Assembly (NCBI GenBank): GCA_022385755.1
Contig: MU278356.1
Location: 186,001-250,000 of the forward strand
Reading direction: 5' to 3'
DNA: 64,000 nt
Origin: Trametopsis cervina
Taxonomy: Eukaryota > Basidiomycota > Agaricomycetes > Polyporales > Irpicaceae
The position numbers and the translations under genes were made by a program. Numbering within the stretch: position 1 is the stretch's first letter; the number at the start of each line of letters is the position of its first letter. This document shows, piece after piece, positions 48,956 through 58,431 of the stretch. The notes beneath the pieces are model-generated. The model was not told the DNA's origin. It worked only from the letters and a program-made list of their open reading frames with translations, and did no database searches.

Positions 48956-49540
48956 TCTGTCCTGTGCAACTGGAGGAATGAGCGGCTTTAGGGATCTGGT
49001 GGTATCCCTATGCCTAGAAGTTAAGGAGTGCGGATATCATACAGTATGTGTGCACCTACTGTCAAAGAGACTCCGACTAAGCGGTGTGCAGCCGTCTTTC
49101 TTCCAGGCAAACGAACGAACGAGTGGGCACCGTAAACGTTATGTACAGTAACAAACTGCTGCTGGTGCCGACTTACAGTTGCAGACCGTCGCTCCAATCG
49201 GAAGCAGACTGCGAACCGTGACCAAAACACGATGTAATTGGGCGCCAATACCGCACTGATTTTCACGCGCGAGACGGATCAAACGACGGGCGGTCCGAAG
49301 GGTATCCGCTCAGTGTTGTAGCGAGCATCGAGTTTGCGCAGGTCTTTCGCTCGACGTCTCAGCAATGCAATTGTGCCACAATACACCGCGACTTGTATAA
49401 GCCAGCATACATCACCGCCTAAAAGTGAACTTGCTTCGCGAATCATTCTCGGCAAACAGCATATTTCGCCCCATCTACATAGACAGAGCCCAGAACGACC
49501 ACAAAGACGGAACCCAGCCCAAACAAATGCGCGGACCACT
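48956..49540. other. Region between YVC1 and the F-box array
   Basis: About 585 bp. It contains the YVC1 promoter and the 3' flank of array copy A. Bases 49273-49299 match 60449-60475 (both 3' of array copies). This marks the left boundary of the duplicated sequence. Confidence 0.5.
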
Positions 49541-50963
49541 CTACTGTGAGACGAAATGCAATTTCTCACCCAGTATTTTCATATCCCCCATCATTATAAT
49601 GTCGAGGATGTCGAGAACTTCAGTCACACCGCGCGTGTCGACCGTGCACCGCTTGAGCGTCGGCACGTCCGCAAGGGCCTTGGCGACGCGCGCGAACTGC
49701 GGCCCGTGCCTCATGAACGGTGGCAGCGGCCTCTCGACGTACATGCCGAGGTCGTACGGTTTCAGCGTCACGTGCCGCACCCCGCTATCGGCCGTAAGGA
49801 GAGAATGTTTGGCTGGCGGACGCGAGCGGAGAGTCTCTATGAGGGTATGCACAACTGCCCAACAAGCCAAACCGCGCGGCTCGTTGCGTGCCACTAAGAA
49901 CCGCAGTGACAGATCCCGCAAGTGCGGCATCTCGCCGAAGTCGATGTCGATCAGCGTAGGATCTGCACGTGCACAAAAAACCAGGTTAGTCTCTGCGCAT
50001 CACAGCATACCGCAAAGGCAGTGACGCACCCAGTGAGGAATCCTCCGATGCGTGTGTCGGAAGGTCAAGGTGAATTGACTCCAACTGGCTCCAGGCGTTG
50101 TGCAAGAGTGAATACAAAGTGAACGGTGCGCGCACCGCGCGCAGCGCCTCGAGTGTCGGTGAGTTGATCAGGCACTCAACGAGGACCTCGGGGAGGGTGG
50201 GCACGTCGAACATGAATGCGCGCGCACATAGCGGCGCAGGTAAATCGTTCAAGCCGTCATCAGCATCCCACCACGAGTCTGAGGTGGTACGCACAATGAA
50301 CGAGGAGACGGCGCCGAACCAGGAGAAGCAGAGCAGCGCTGCGTCGAGGGAGGGATCGCGGACGGCGCCGCCATAGGCGAGTAGGAGCGTGTTCACGTCA
50401 ATTGGCGCGGCCACGTCGACTTCGTCTTCTGTGTGCGCTGACGCGTACGCAGCGAGCTGGTAGTAGTCGAAGGCCGGATCAAACAGCTCGACCGTGTCCA
50501 GCTTGGGGAAGCGGCGGAGTAGGGCGTAGAACAGATACGGGTCGCAGCCGCTCGAATCTGGCTCGCCGGGAGTGTCAGCCATGATCAGCCTCAAATGGCG
50601 AACACCGACAGGGAGGCGGGGCCGAGTGTCGAGCCATTCCAGAATGTCCAAGAGCCCCCTTGGATTAGCAGCGATATCTGCTGTAGGACTCGATCCGAAG
50701 CGTATGGATAGTACGCGGATGAGGGATGGCTGGGCAACGACGCGCCAGTGCCGGCAGACGAGGACGAACGCGAGAAAGTATTTCTTGAGGATTGCTTCAC
50801 TTTCAGTGTAGTCGGCGCGAGCAGTGTCCGCATTATAGTCCTGCACTGGCAAAGACTTGCTGACGTCGTCGAAGATGATGGAGAGTATGTCGAAAGGGAG
50901 CGCGCCCCATCGCGACACCGTCTGTCTTGCTCCGGATGTATCCTCCGACGAGCGGGCCTGCAT
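49541..50963 (-). CDS. Array copy A: F-box-like protein (2 exons)
   Basis: First intact member of the tandem family, about 445 aa. The ATG at 50963 gives MQARSSEDTS, a start shared with copies D and F (MQPRSS). An F-box-like helix (WGALPFDILSIIFDDVSKSL) and the family block YTESEAILKKYFLAFVLVCR / HWRVVAQPSLIRVLSIRF follow, then LLDILEWLDTRP and VRHLRLIMADTP, and LRR-like segments. One intron with donor gtgcgt precedes the C-terminal exon (IDFGEMPHLRDLSLRFLV; VPTLKRCTVDTRG). The protein ends EKLHFVSQ, aligned with HFVV of the siblings. It is the most diverged intact copy. Likely role by family: SCF substrate adaptor. A TATA box lies 81 nt upstream of the ATG. Confidence 0.8.
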
Positions 50964-51043
50964 TGTACGGCTGAGCTGCGAGCGTAAATGACGGACACGA
51001 CAGTGAACAGACGAGGACAGTGCGTTCTCGGGCAATATCCTAA

Positions 51044-51051
51044 CTATATAG
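51044..51051 (-). promoter_or_regulatory. TATA box of array copy A
   Basis: Palindromic ctatatag 81 nt before the start codon, preceded on the minus strand by ggcgcca. The same arrangement is found before copies G and H at almost the same distance, which supports its function. Confidence 0.6.
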
Positions 51052-51187
51052 TTGGCGCCTACTACGTTCGGCGCTCCGTTTTGCTTTACTACGCCCACTG
51101 AATCACACATAGGCACTACTCGTAGCAGAACCTGGAACATCCACGCAACCCAATGCACGAAACAAACACAACATTGAGCTCAAAAAC

Positions 51188-51306
51188 TCACGTGACAAAC
51201 TGCGACATCCCCCTCCCTTGCAGCACTGCCATACATCCCCTGAACCACCCCTTGCGCTGTTCCAGCACCGAGCGTACACGGTTCGAGGGTCGACACGCGC
51301 GAACAT
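51188..51306 (-). pseudogene. Relic of an array copy (C-terminal end only)
   Basis: Minus-strand reading gives RVSTLEPCTL, then in another frame VLEQRKGWFRGCMAVLQGRG and SQFVT before a stop at 51188-51190. This aligns with the last 45 residues of the family (FARVSAVLAGVPTLERCTLD and AELHGKGVLHFVV). The part coding SAVLAGVP is missing and the frame is broken. The relic sits just upstream of the copy A promoter, about 140 bp from its TATA box. Confidence 0.7.
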
Positions 51307-51595
51307 CGCGTCGACTGCTTGCCATGCTGCTTGTACGCCGGCTCGTAGCCCGAGTTATTATATTTAATGTGTAGCATATAGTACGCGGTGAGCGGAGAAC
51401 GTAGCTAAATCATAACAGCGCATCTGATGCGCCGATCATATCGGGAGCAAGCTACGGCGTCGGACTCCGTCGCAACTCGACCTCCTTCGCTATCACTACG
51501 AAAATCAACATCAAATCGCTCGCTCAATATAGGCCAAGAAAGAAACTAGAAAGGCGCAATCGATTCGCGATCACCTCGTCCACGACACCGTCTCA

Positions 51596-52258
51596 TCATA
51601 CCATGAAGTCCAACACCCCCTTCCAATGCAGCTCCGCCATGTGTTCCCTGAACCACGCCTTGTGCTTCTCGAGCCGGACGGACGCTGTGGTCGTCGCGCG
51701 CAGGTCGAGCGTGCACTTCTCTAGCGTCGGCACGCCCGCAAGCACCGCGCTGACACGCGCGAACTGCAGTTGGCGTCTGGCGACGCTCAATTCCCCGTAC
51801 GGTGCCAGCGTCACATAACGCAGCGGAGGCAACCCGTGCTCGACCTCGCCACCATCGTGAGTTCGCGGACGCGGGAGGAGGCTGCCGATGGTGACAAGCA
51901 CGATATTCAAACACGGATAGTTCACCGCAAACTGCACGGTCAGCTCGCGCAAGCAGTGCAACTTACTGAGGGTGAGGACAGGCTCGTTGAAGTCTACACC
52001 GTGAACGAGAAAAGTGCTTGAGGTTCTTCACAAAAGAGAAGAAGAGAGCAGCAACGTACATTCTCCGCGCCTGGTCATAGTGTCTAGAACCTGGAAGCCG
52101 TACTCGCGCAGGGCGCGGGGCGACATGAGCCATTGCGTGAAGTCAAGGTGGAGCTCCTCGAGCACGCACGCGGCGGGTCGCACAAGGGAGTCGAGGGAGT
52201 CCTCAGGGCCATAGACGCGCAGTGCGAACAGCAGGACTGTCGGCGACCTCTCCTTCAC
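51596..52258 (-). pseudogene. Array copy B: 5'-truncated F-box family member
   Basis: The 3' third of the gene is well preserved: CVLEELHLDFTQWLMSPRAL, one intron with the family donor gtacgt and acceptor gtgtag, then KLHCLRELTVQFAVNYP, LPPLRYVTLAPYGE, FARVSAVLAGVPTLEKCTLD and the end AELHWKGVLDFMV. Homology stops near 52258 within the segment equivalent to RSPTFGDQGTLR, where unrelated AT-rich DNA begins. The whole F-box and central LRR region are absent, so this copy cannot make a normal family protein. The preserved exon has no stop codons, so the truncation may be recent or the tail may still be transcribed. Confidence 0.75.
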
Positions 52259-52536
52259 CACGCATACAATGGATAAGCCAATATGAATAGAAAGCCCAGT
52301 ATATATCCTCCATGGCCACAATATGAGCAAACAGCACGAAGACAGCAAGCATAAGCATCGTGCGGATGCTCCCACAGTGAGATCTCATGAATGGTCAATG
52401 CTCGCACCTCCAAAAAACGAAGAAATCACCATGCAAAACATTCATGTATCACACCCAAGTCGGAATGTTCACCACCATATCAGGTTTTTGGCCTGATGAT
52501 GACCGGCTGCAAGAGTGCGTGGGCAAGTGGTGATCC

Positions 52537-53755
52537 GTGCGTACTCATGCATACAGTGCGGTGACAACCACGGTGGACGTTCACCCCTGCGTTCGTCGTC
52601 CATACTCTCACATGCGCCTCCGCTCGTCAATGGACACAAGCATTGTACCGCAGTCGAGCAACCTCCCGCTCCACGTATCTTCCATCGTCTTCAACCACGC
52701 CGCCGTGTCTTTTCCCGTTCAAGACTACGATGCGGACTTCAACCTAGCTGGCTCCTGAACGTCTCGACACGCAGCCCCCACTCTCTGCCACCGTGCGCCA
52801 CCTGCGGTTGATCATGGCCGAGCCGATGTGGAGGGGCGCGACCCAGCCCTCCTACGCACTCCTCCGCCTTTTCCTGCGCATGCGCACGGTCGAACTGGTC
52901 AACCCTATCTTTGCCATAGGTCAACTCGCAGCACATGTATTCACACTTACGACAGATGCCGACCCAATCAACGTGGATACAGTCATACGCGCGTACGGCG
53001 TGTCTCGTCTGCCGCTAACGCCGCGCAGCTCTCCATTGCCTGGTTCGGGCGCGTCTCCACGTTCATCGTGCGCGCCGCGCCCGCTGCGACCTGGAATGTG
53101 CTTGTGAGTGACGCATTGGACGGTCTCCCCGCACGGCTCGCTGCGCACACCCTCGTATTCGACACGTATGGCGTCCTTGCGCGCATTGCGGCGTGCCTGC
53201 ATCGCGCTCCAACGTTCGGCGCGACGGGGACACTGCGCGTCCTGCGTGCCGCGCTCACGGCGTTCTCGCAGGCCACCCTCGAGGCGCTCCATCTGAACTT
53301 CACCTCATCCTATGTGCGCGGGCAGAACCAGACAGGTGCGCATCTCCCCCTTACTTTCTCGCCGCTAACATTGCCGAATTCTAATTTTTCTCGGATCTGC
53401 TGTAGAACCTGGAGCGGTCGATATCGATCTGCACGAGATGCCGCGGCTGCGCGAGCTGTCCGTCGAGTTCCAGCTGGTGTCTGGCGAGAGGTGCTGGGCC
53501 GCTCTACACGACATCGTCCACACCTTCCGCCCGCCTCTGCCGTGCGCCGACTACCCGCCCTGTTATTGTACGACGACGCCATGGATCTAGGGATGTCATA
53601 TCTGGGGTCTCGCCGCAGTTCGAACTCCTCAATGCGGCGCTCGCAGGCGTGTCGACGCTTGAACAGTGCACGCTCGACCTGCGCAATACGCTCGGTGCAA
53701 TCGATGTCGTGCTGGAAGAGCGCGGGGCGTGTTGCGTATCGTCGTGCGAGCCTTG
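52537..53755 (+). pseudogene. Array copy C: inverted, broken F-box family member
   Basis: Plus-strand copy within an otherwise minus-strand array. Its start resembles the F-box end (SSNLPLHVSSIVFNHAAVSF, VQDYDADFNLA). It then jumps to LDTQPPLSATVRHLRLIMAE, so the block YTESEV...LVCRHW...LSIRF, about 75 codons, is deleted at 52740-52760. The frame changes near 53000 (to AAQLSIAWFGRVSTFIVRA). An intron near 53337-53404 leads to IDLHEMPRLRELSVEFQLVS. Two further frame changes and a stop at about 53590 precede AALAGVSTLEQCTLDLRNTL, and the tail ends CVSSCEP instead of HFVV. With a large deletion and at least three frame disruptions this is a pseudogene. Confidence 0.8.
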
Positions 53756-54012
53756 AGGGCGGGTGTGAGGGTGTTGGTATGCGTAGGCGATGCATATGCA
53801 TGCGACTGTTCCTATGCAGACAGGGCGATTCTGCGCTGTGTTCAAGGAGTGGTTGCGAAGCAGACGGGCGGGGATACAGCTAACTTTTTCCGCTAATATT
53901 GAAGTAGACCACGTAGATATAAAAGTTTACCTGTAAGCGACAGCTTTTACACTAAATGCCGGGTTTAACATATACTTTTTGGTGTGAGCTCCAAGTACAG
54001 ACCACCGCTGTG

Positions 54013-55596
54013 TCACACCACGAAGTGCAATACCCCCTTCCCATGCAGCTCTGCCATGTACTCCCTGAGCCACGCCTCCCGCTGCTCGGACTGGCTGAAC
54101 ACATCAGTCATCGCGCGCAGGTCTAGCGTGCACTTCTCCAGCGTCGGGACACCCGCAAGCACCGCGCTGGCGCGCGTGAACTCCTGCCCGTACGATCTGA
54201 CGCCCCATCCGTCGTACAGTGCCAGCGTTACACAGCGTAGCGGCGGAAGCCTGCGTCTATTCTCGTCAGTTTGTGGGCGCGGGAGGAGGGTGTCCATGAT
54301 GGGGCCCACGATGAGCCACTCCTGATTCAACGCGAGCTGCACGGTCAACTCGCGCAAGCGCGGTAACGCGCCGAGGTCGACGATGGGCCACGAAAAGCCT
54401 ACGCCGCGAACGGAAAATAAACAAAAATACATTAAAAACCACTTAGCATTTCTTTTACACAACGGAGCAGAAGAGGGCAATGACGTACGCTCGCTGCCTG
54501 ATACAAAGACTGTGGAGTATTTAATGACCTCGTATGGGGTGAGGTTCGGTTTGACCCACGGCGTGAAGTCGAGATGGAGCTCCTTAAGCACGTTCGCGGC
54601 GGGGCGCACGACGAGGTTGAGGGAGTCGAGGGAGTCGACGATGGTCATTCCAATCTTGACGTGGAGCGTGCGCAGCGTACCTTGGTCCCCGAACGTTGGC
54701 GAACGGCGAAGGCGCTCCATGACATCCTTATGGACAGGAATGTCGATCGTAAGGGTGCGTGTGGCGAGTCGTGCGGGAAGGGTCTCTAGCGTAGCGCCGG
54801 GGATCAAGGCTCTTTTTGAGTCGCTGCGCACGGTGAACCTGGAGACGGAGCCGAACCAGGCGGTGCACAGCTGCACGACGTTGGCGGAGAGAGGCCGCTG
54901 CGCGCTGTAGGCGAGCACGAGCGTGTCGAGGTCAATGGGCGTGAAGTTATCTGTGTGCGCCGTTGTGATCGTGGATGCATGCGCTACGACCTGCTTGTGG
55001 TCGAAGATGAGATTGAAAAGCTCGACTGCCTGCACGTTAGGAAAGCGGCGGAGAAGGGTGTGAACCAGGCTTGGGTCGCATCCGCCTAATACTTGCTCAT
55101 CAGAGATTTCGACTGGCTTGTTTGCCCCTAGATTTACCCCTAGGAGGGCGTTGAGCTGGTCGCTTTCGCTTAATACTGGCTCATCGGAGCTCTCGACCGG
55201 CGCGTCTGCCATAATCAGCCGCAAGCGGCGAACGGACCCGGGGAGGGACAGCTGTGTGTCGAGCCAATGCAGAACCTCCAGGAGCCCCTTGGGACCAGCG
55301 CCAGTTTCTGCTGTAAGGCCTGGTATGAAGCGTATGGACAGTATGCGGTTGAGGTACGGGGAGGCAGCAACGTGCCAGTGTCGACAGACGAGGGCAAGTG
55401 GCAGGAAGCATTTCTTGTATGCTACTTCGCTCTCTGTGTAGTCAGCTTTGGTGGGATTGTAGACCTGGACCGAAAGGGGCTGGGAAACGCTGTCGAAGAT
55501 CATGGAGAGGATTTCGAAAGGGAGCACATTCCTTAGCGGTGGTGGCCGCATGGCTGCGGATGGCTTGCTCATATCCTTTGACGAGCGTGGCTGCAT
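54013..55596 (-). CDS. Array copy D: F-box-like protein
   Basis: Open frame of 527 codons from MQPRSSKDMSKPSAAMRPPP at 55596 to GKGVLHFVV at 54013. Domains in order: F-box-like helix NVLPFEILSMIFDSVSQPLS, block YTESEVAYKKCFLPLALVCR / HWHVAASPYLNRILSIRF, LLEVLHWLDTQLSLPG, VRRLRLIMADAP, an insertion with a duplicated acidic motif (SSDEPVLSESD / ISDEQVLGGCD), LRR-like segments, and the C-terminal exon. A 90-nt segment homologous to the intron of copies B, H and I lies inside the frame, has gtacgt...gtag ends, and contains no stop. Splicing gives about 497 aa, the family length; without splicing a Phe/Leu-rich insert would be made. The gene is likely functional. Confidence 0.82.
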   Translation of the reverse strand: MQPRSSKDMSKPSAAMRPPPLRNVLPFEILSMIFDSVSQPLSVQVYNPTKADYTESEVAYKKCFLPLALVCRHWHVAASPYLNRILSIRFIPGLTAETGAGPKGLLEVLHWLDTQLSLPGSVRRLRLIMADAPVESSDEPVLSESDQLNALLGVNLGANKPVEISDEQVLGGCDPSLVHTLLRRFPNVQAVELFNLIFDHKQVVAHASTITTAHTDNFTPIDLDTLVLAYSAQRPLSANVVQLCTAWFGSVSRFTVRSDSKRALIPGATLETLPARLATRTLTIDIPVHKDVMERLRRSPTFGDQGTLRTLHVKIGMTIVDSLDSLNLVVRPAANVLKELHLDFTPWVKPNLTPYEVIKYSTVFVSGSERTSLPSSAPLCKRNAKWFLMYFCLFSVRGVGFSWPIVDLGALPRLRELTVQLALNQEWLIVGPIMDTLLPRPQTDENRRRLPPLRCVTLALYDGWGVRSYGQEFTRASAVLAGVPTLEKCTLDLRAMTDVFSQSEQREAWLREYMAELHGKGVLHFVV

Positions 55597-55656
55597 TTCA
55601 CGATTGGGCTACGAGTGCCTGTTGTATTTGGTTCATTAGTACTACTATCCTATACC

Positions 55657-55688
55657 TTAGGTATGTAATTAGGCACTAGTGCGTACTG
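55657..55688. promoter_or_regulatory. Conserved upstream element of copy D
   Basis: Sequence with core taggtatgtaatt and ggcactagtgcgtac, shared with the upstream regions of copies F (57981-58010), G (60002-60030) and H (62458-62486). Here it lies only about 61 nt from the ATG, because the DNA holding the TATA box in G and H is missing. It may be a transcription-factor site; the activity is inferred from conservation alone. Confidence 0.5.
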
Positions 55689-55892
55689 AAAATCTAATGA
55701 GGTGCAGTCAGACGGCTCACTTGCGTGCTTCAACAATCAGAGGTGGATTTGTGCAGTTATGAGTAGTGTTGCACATACAACTGGGCAATGAATTAGTTAT
55801 TTACATCTATTTGCTTTTAATCTTTACAGTACAGTACATGTGATTCGCACCTTCATTTACGATGTCCGACTCTATATTTACTATCGAGTAAT

Positions 55893-56013
55893 TGCTTGCG
55901 CAACTAATCTGCGCAATATGCTCGATGCGGTTGGTGTTATGTTGGAGCAGCGCAAGGCATGATTTAGGGAGCGTGTGGCGGGGCTGCATGCACTAGGCGT
56001 GTTGTGTGTGTAA
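55893..56013 (+). pseudogene. Relic of an inverted array copy (C-terminal end)
   Basis: Plus-strand reading TNLRNMLDAVGVMLEQRKA, stop, FRERVAGLHALGVLCV, stop (56011-56013) aligns with the C-terminus of copy G (DLRNFRNGSGTLEECKTWLR, MAGLHARGVLRFVA) and with inverted copy C (LRNTLGAIDVVLEERGA). An in-frame stop replaces the conserved Trp. Like copy C it is on the plus strand, so it could derive from an inverted duplication. No more of the gene is recognisable upstream. Confidence 0.72.
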
Positions 56014-56279
56014 GTGGGAGGGGCAGACCGTGGTGTTTGTGCGTCGGAGGAGCATATGCAGTTGTAATACAGCGAATAAACGTATGCAGACAACGTCAAC
56101 AGGACGGTGATGCGAACGGTGATACGAAGGATAGTGATAACGGCAATGCAACGGAACAATAACACAGAAACAAACATAGGGGAGGGACTGAAGACTCACA
56201 CAAACACGGCGGGGGCCTGCGTGACGAGGTACACGAGCGAGCGAGCGGTTGCGCGAGTGTTGGCTGCTCGGGCTGCGTG

Positions 56280-56475
56280 GGATCGGGAGGGCATACGGGG
56301 AATGCGTGAGTAGTGGTGGGGGTTGGGCGCAAGCTGGCCGCGGTGGTGTCGATAGCGTTGTGTAGATAACACGAACACGATGTCACCTTTCTACCTAGCC
56401 TAACACGCTCTGCAGTCCGTCATCTCCAACCGGCAGTCCTAAGTGCATGCTTTCTCAGTATAGCGGTGGGACACG
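56280..56475. repeat. Duplicated 3' flank shared by copies F and I
   Basis: The DNA beyond the stop of copy F resembles that beyond the stop of copy I (about 62720-62975), with shared words such as cctagcctaacac / cccagcctaacac and ctttctcagta / ctttcttagta. Copy H has the same motif only next to the stop (60805-60840). It shows that duplications included flanking DNA. Confidence 0.6.
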
Positions 56476-57951
56476 TCACACCACGAAGTGCAACAACCCC
56501 CTCTCATGCAGCTCCGCCATGAACTGAATGAACCACACCTTGTCCTCCTCCCGTGACCCAGACGCGCGCAGGTCGAGCGTGCACCGCTCGAGCGTCGGTA
56601 CGCCCGCGAGCACCGCGCTGACACGCATGAACCAGTACTGGTGAACGAGGATGGTCCATACGCCATGCAGCACCAGCGTCACACAGCGCAGCGGCGGAAA
56701 CTCATACTTGTTATCATCATGAGTCTGCGGACGCAGGACGAGGGTGGAGATTATACGTTGCACGATGGCGAAGCACTCATGCAACACCGGGAGCTGTATA
56801 GTGAGCTCGCGCAAACGATGCATCTCGCCGAGGTGGACAACGGGCTCTGAACAAGCTATATCTTGAAGAAGAAGAAGTCAGTTCTTCGTTTTCTTCGGTA
56901 AGAGAGTAGCAAGTGATGTACTCATGACTCGTTTGTATGAAAAGGGTGCAGGGTCGAGAGGGTATTCGGTTAGGATTAGGCGGAGGGGGAGCCACGGTGT
57001 GAAGTCGAGATGGAGCTCCTCTAGGACGTGCACGGCAGGGCGCATGAACGTGCCAAGGGGATCGTACGAGTGCAGCGCGAGCCTGGGGTGGAGCACGCGC
57101 AGTGTGCCTTGGTCCCCGAACGTCGGCGAGCAGTGGAGGCGCTCCCTGACACCCTCATGGATGGGAGCGTCGATCGTGAGAGTGCGTGCGGCCAGTCGTG
57201 CAGGAAGGCCCTCTAGCACCGCGCCGCCTATCAAGCCCGCTTTGGAGTCGCCGCGCACTATGAACGTGGAGACGGAGCCAAACCAGGCAGTGCACAGCTG
57301 CACGGTGTGGGCAGACAGCGGCCGCTGCGCGTCGTAAGCGAGCACGAGCACGTTGAGGTTCATGGGCGCGACGTCTGCGTGCCCGGTTATGATCGTGGAT
57401 GCATGCGCTAAGACCTGCTCGTTGTCGAAGACCAGATTGGAAAGCTCAATTGCGCGTACGCCGTGGAAGCGGCGGAGGAGGATGTGCACCAGGCTCGGAT
57501 CGCATCCGCTTGATAATGGCTTGTCTAAGCTCTCTGCTGACTTATCGGAGCTCTCGACTGGCTCGTTCACCATAATCAGCCGCAAGCGGCGAACGGAGGC
57601 AGGGAGGAACGGTTGTGTGTCGAGCCACTGCAGGATGTCCAGGAGTCCCTTTGGCCCAACGACGCCAGTTTCGGTTTCTGTTTCCGGTGTAAGGCCTGGT
57701 CTCTGTCTGAACCGTATGGACAGGATGCGATTGAGGTACGGGTAGGCAGCGATGTGCCAGTGTCGGCAGACGAGCGCGAGTGGTAGGAAGCATTTCCTGA
57801 ATGTTACTTCACTCTCTGTGTAGCCAGCTCTGTCAAGATTAGGATTGTATTCCTGGGCCGGGAAGGACGGGGCGAGGTAGTCAAAGATTATGGAGAGGAT
57901 GTCGAAAGGGAGCAGTGGTGACTGCATATCCTCTGACGAGCGTGGCTGCAT
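56476..57951 (-). CDS. Array copy F: F-box-like protein (2 exons)
   Basis: Intact copy of about 465 aa. The ATG at 57951 gives MQPRSSEDMQSPLLPFDILS; earlier in-frame Met codons at 57960 and 58047 would only add poorly conserved sequence. Family blocks: IIFDYLAPSFPAQEY, YTESEVTFRKCFLPLALVCR, HWHIAAYPYLNRILSIRF, LLDILQWLDTQPFLPA, VRRLRLIMVNEPVESS, then LRR-like segments and LHLDFTPWLPLRL. The intron appears to start at gtacat (copies B, D, H and I use gtacgt) and ends cttgttcag, giving KPVVHLGEMHRLRELTIQ. The end is ELHERGLLHFVV at 56476. A short acidic repeat (PVESSDKSAESLDKPL) varies in length among copies. Confidence 0.82.
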
Positions 57952-57980
57952 TTGGGTCATCAGTACTGGTGTCCCACATC

Positions 57981-58010
57981 CTAGGTATGTGATTGAGCAC
58001 TGGTGCGTAC
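57981..58010. promoter_or_regulatory. Conserved upstream element of copy F
   Basis: Core taggtatgtgatt then agcactggtgcgtac, matching the element before copies D, G and H. It lies only 30 nt from the ATG. The TATA-containing DNA found between this element and the ATG in G and H is absent. Confidence 0.5.
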
Positions 58011-58431
58011 TGAGACAAATCTCACGAGGGGCAGTCAGACTGCTCACTTGCGTCCTTCGACAAACGGAGAGGGATTAGTGCAGCGGCGACTCAGCGTGGG
58101 CGTCGTGCGGCCCTGTTAGTCCACCCGTCCAGCAGACGCCGGAACACCTTTGTACGGCCTCCAACATTGTATTGCTTTACTAGGCGGGCCGTGTCTATAT
58201 CTCTCACTCGGCATTGCCTTACGAGTTTGCATAATGCATAAGGAGCTTCTGTGCAACGTTGCCGGGATGATACCACTGTGCCACTGTGCACTGCGACTCG
58301 CCACCATATCCGTACCGGTAAAGTCAGTCTGCAGCATGATCATTCCAAGAATTAAAATCGATGTTGTACAAGTATCAACCGCATCATCCACCCGAACTAC
58401 CACACGAACGCCCATTCCTGCACTCTAAGAT

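Noticed and set aside
54383..54910. 175-codon plus-strand ORF inside copy D
   Set aside because: Antisense shadow caused by the biased codon use of copy D; equivalent frames appear opposite other copies.
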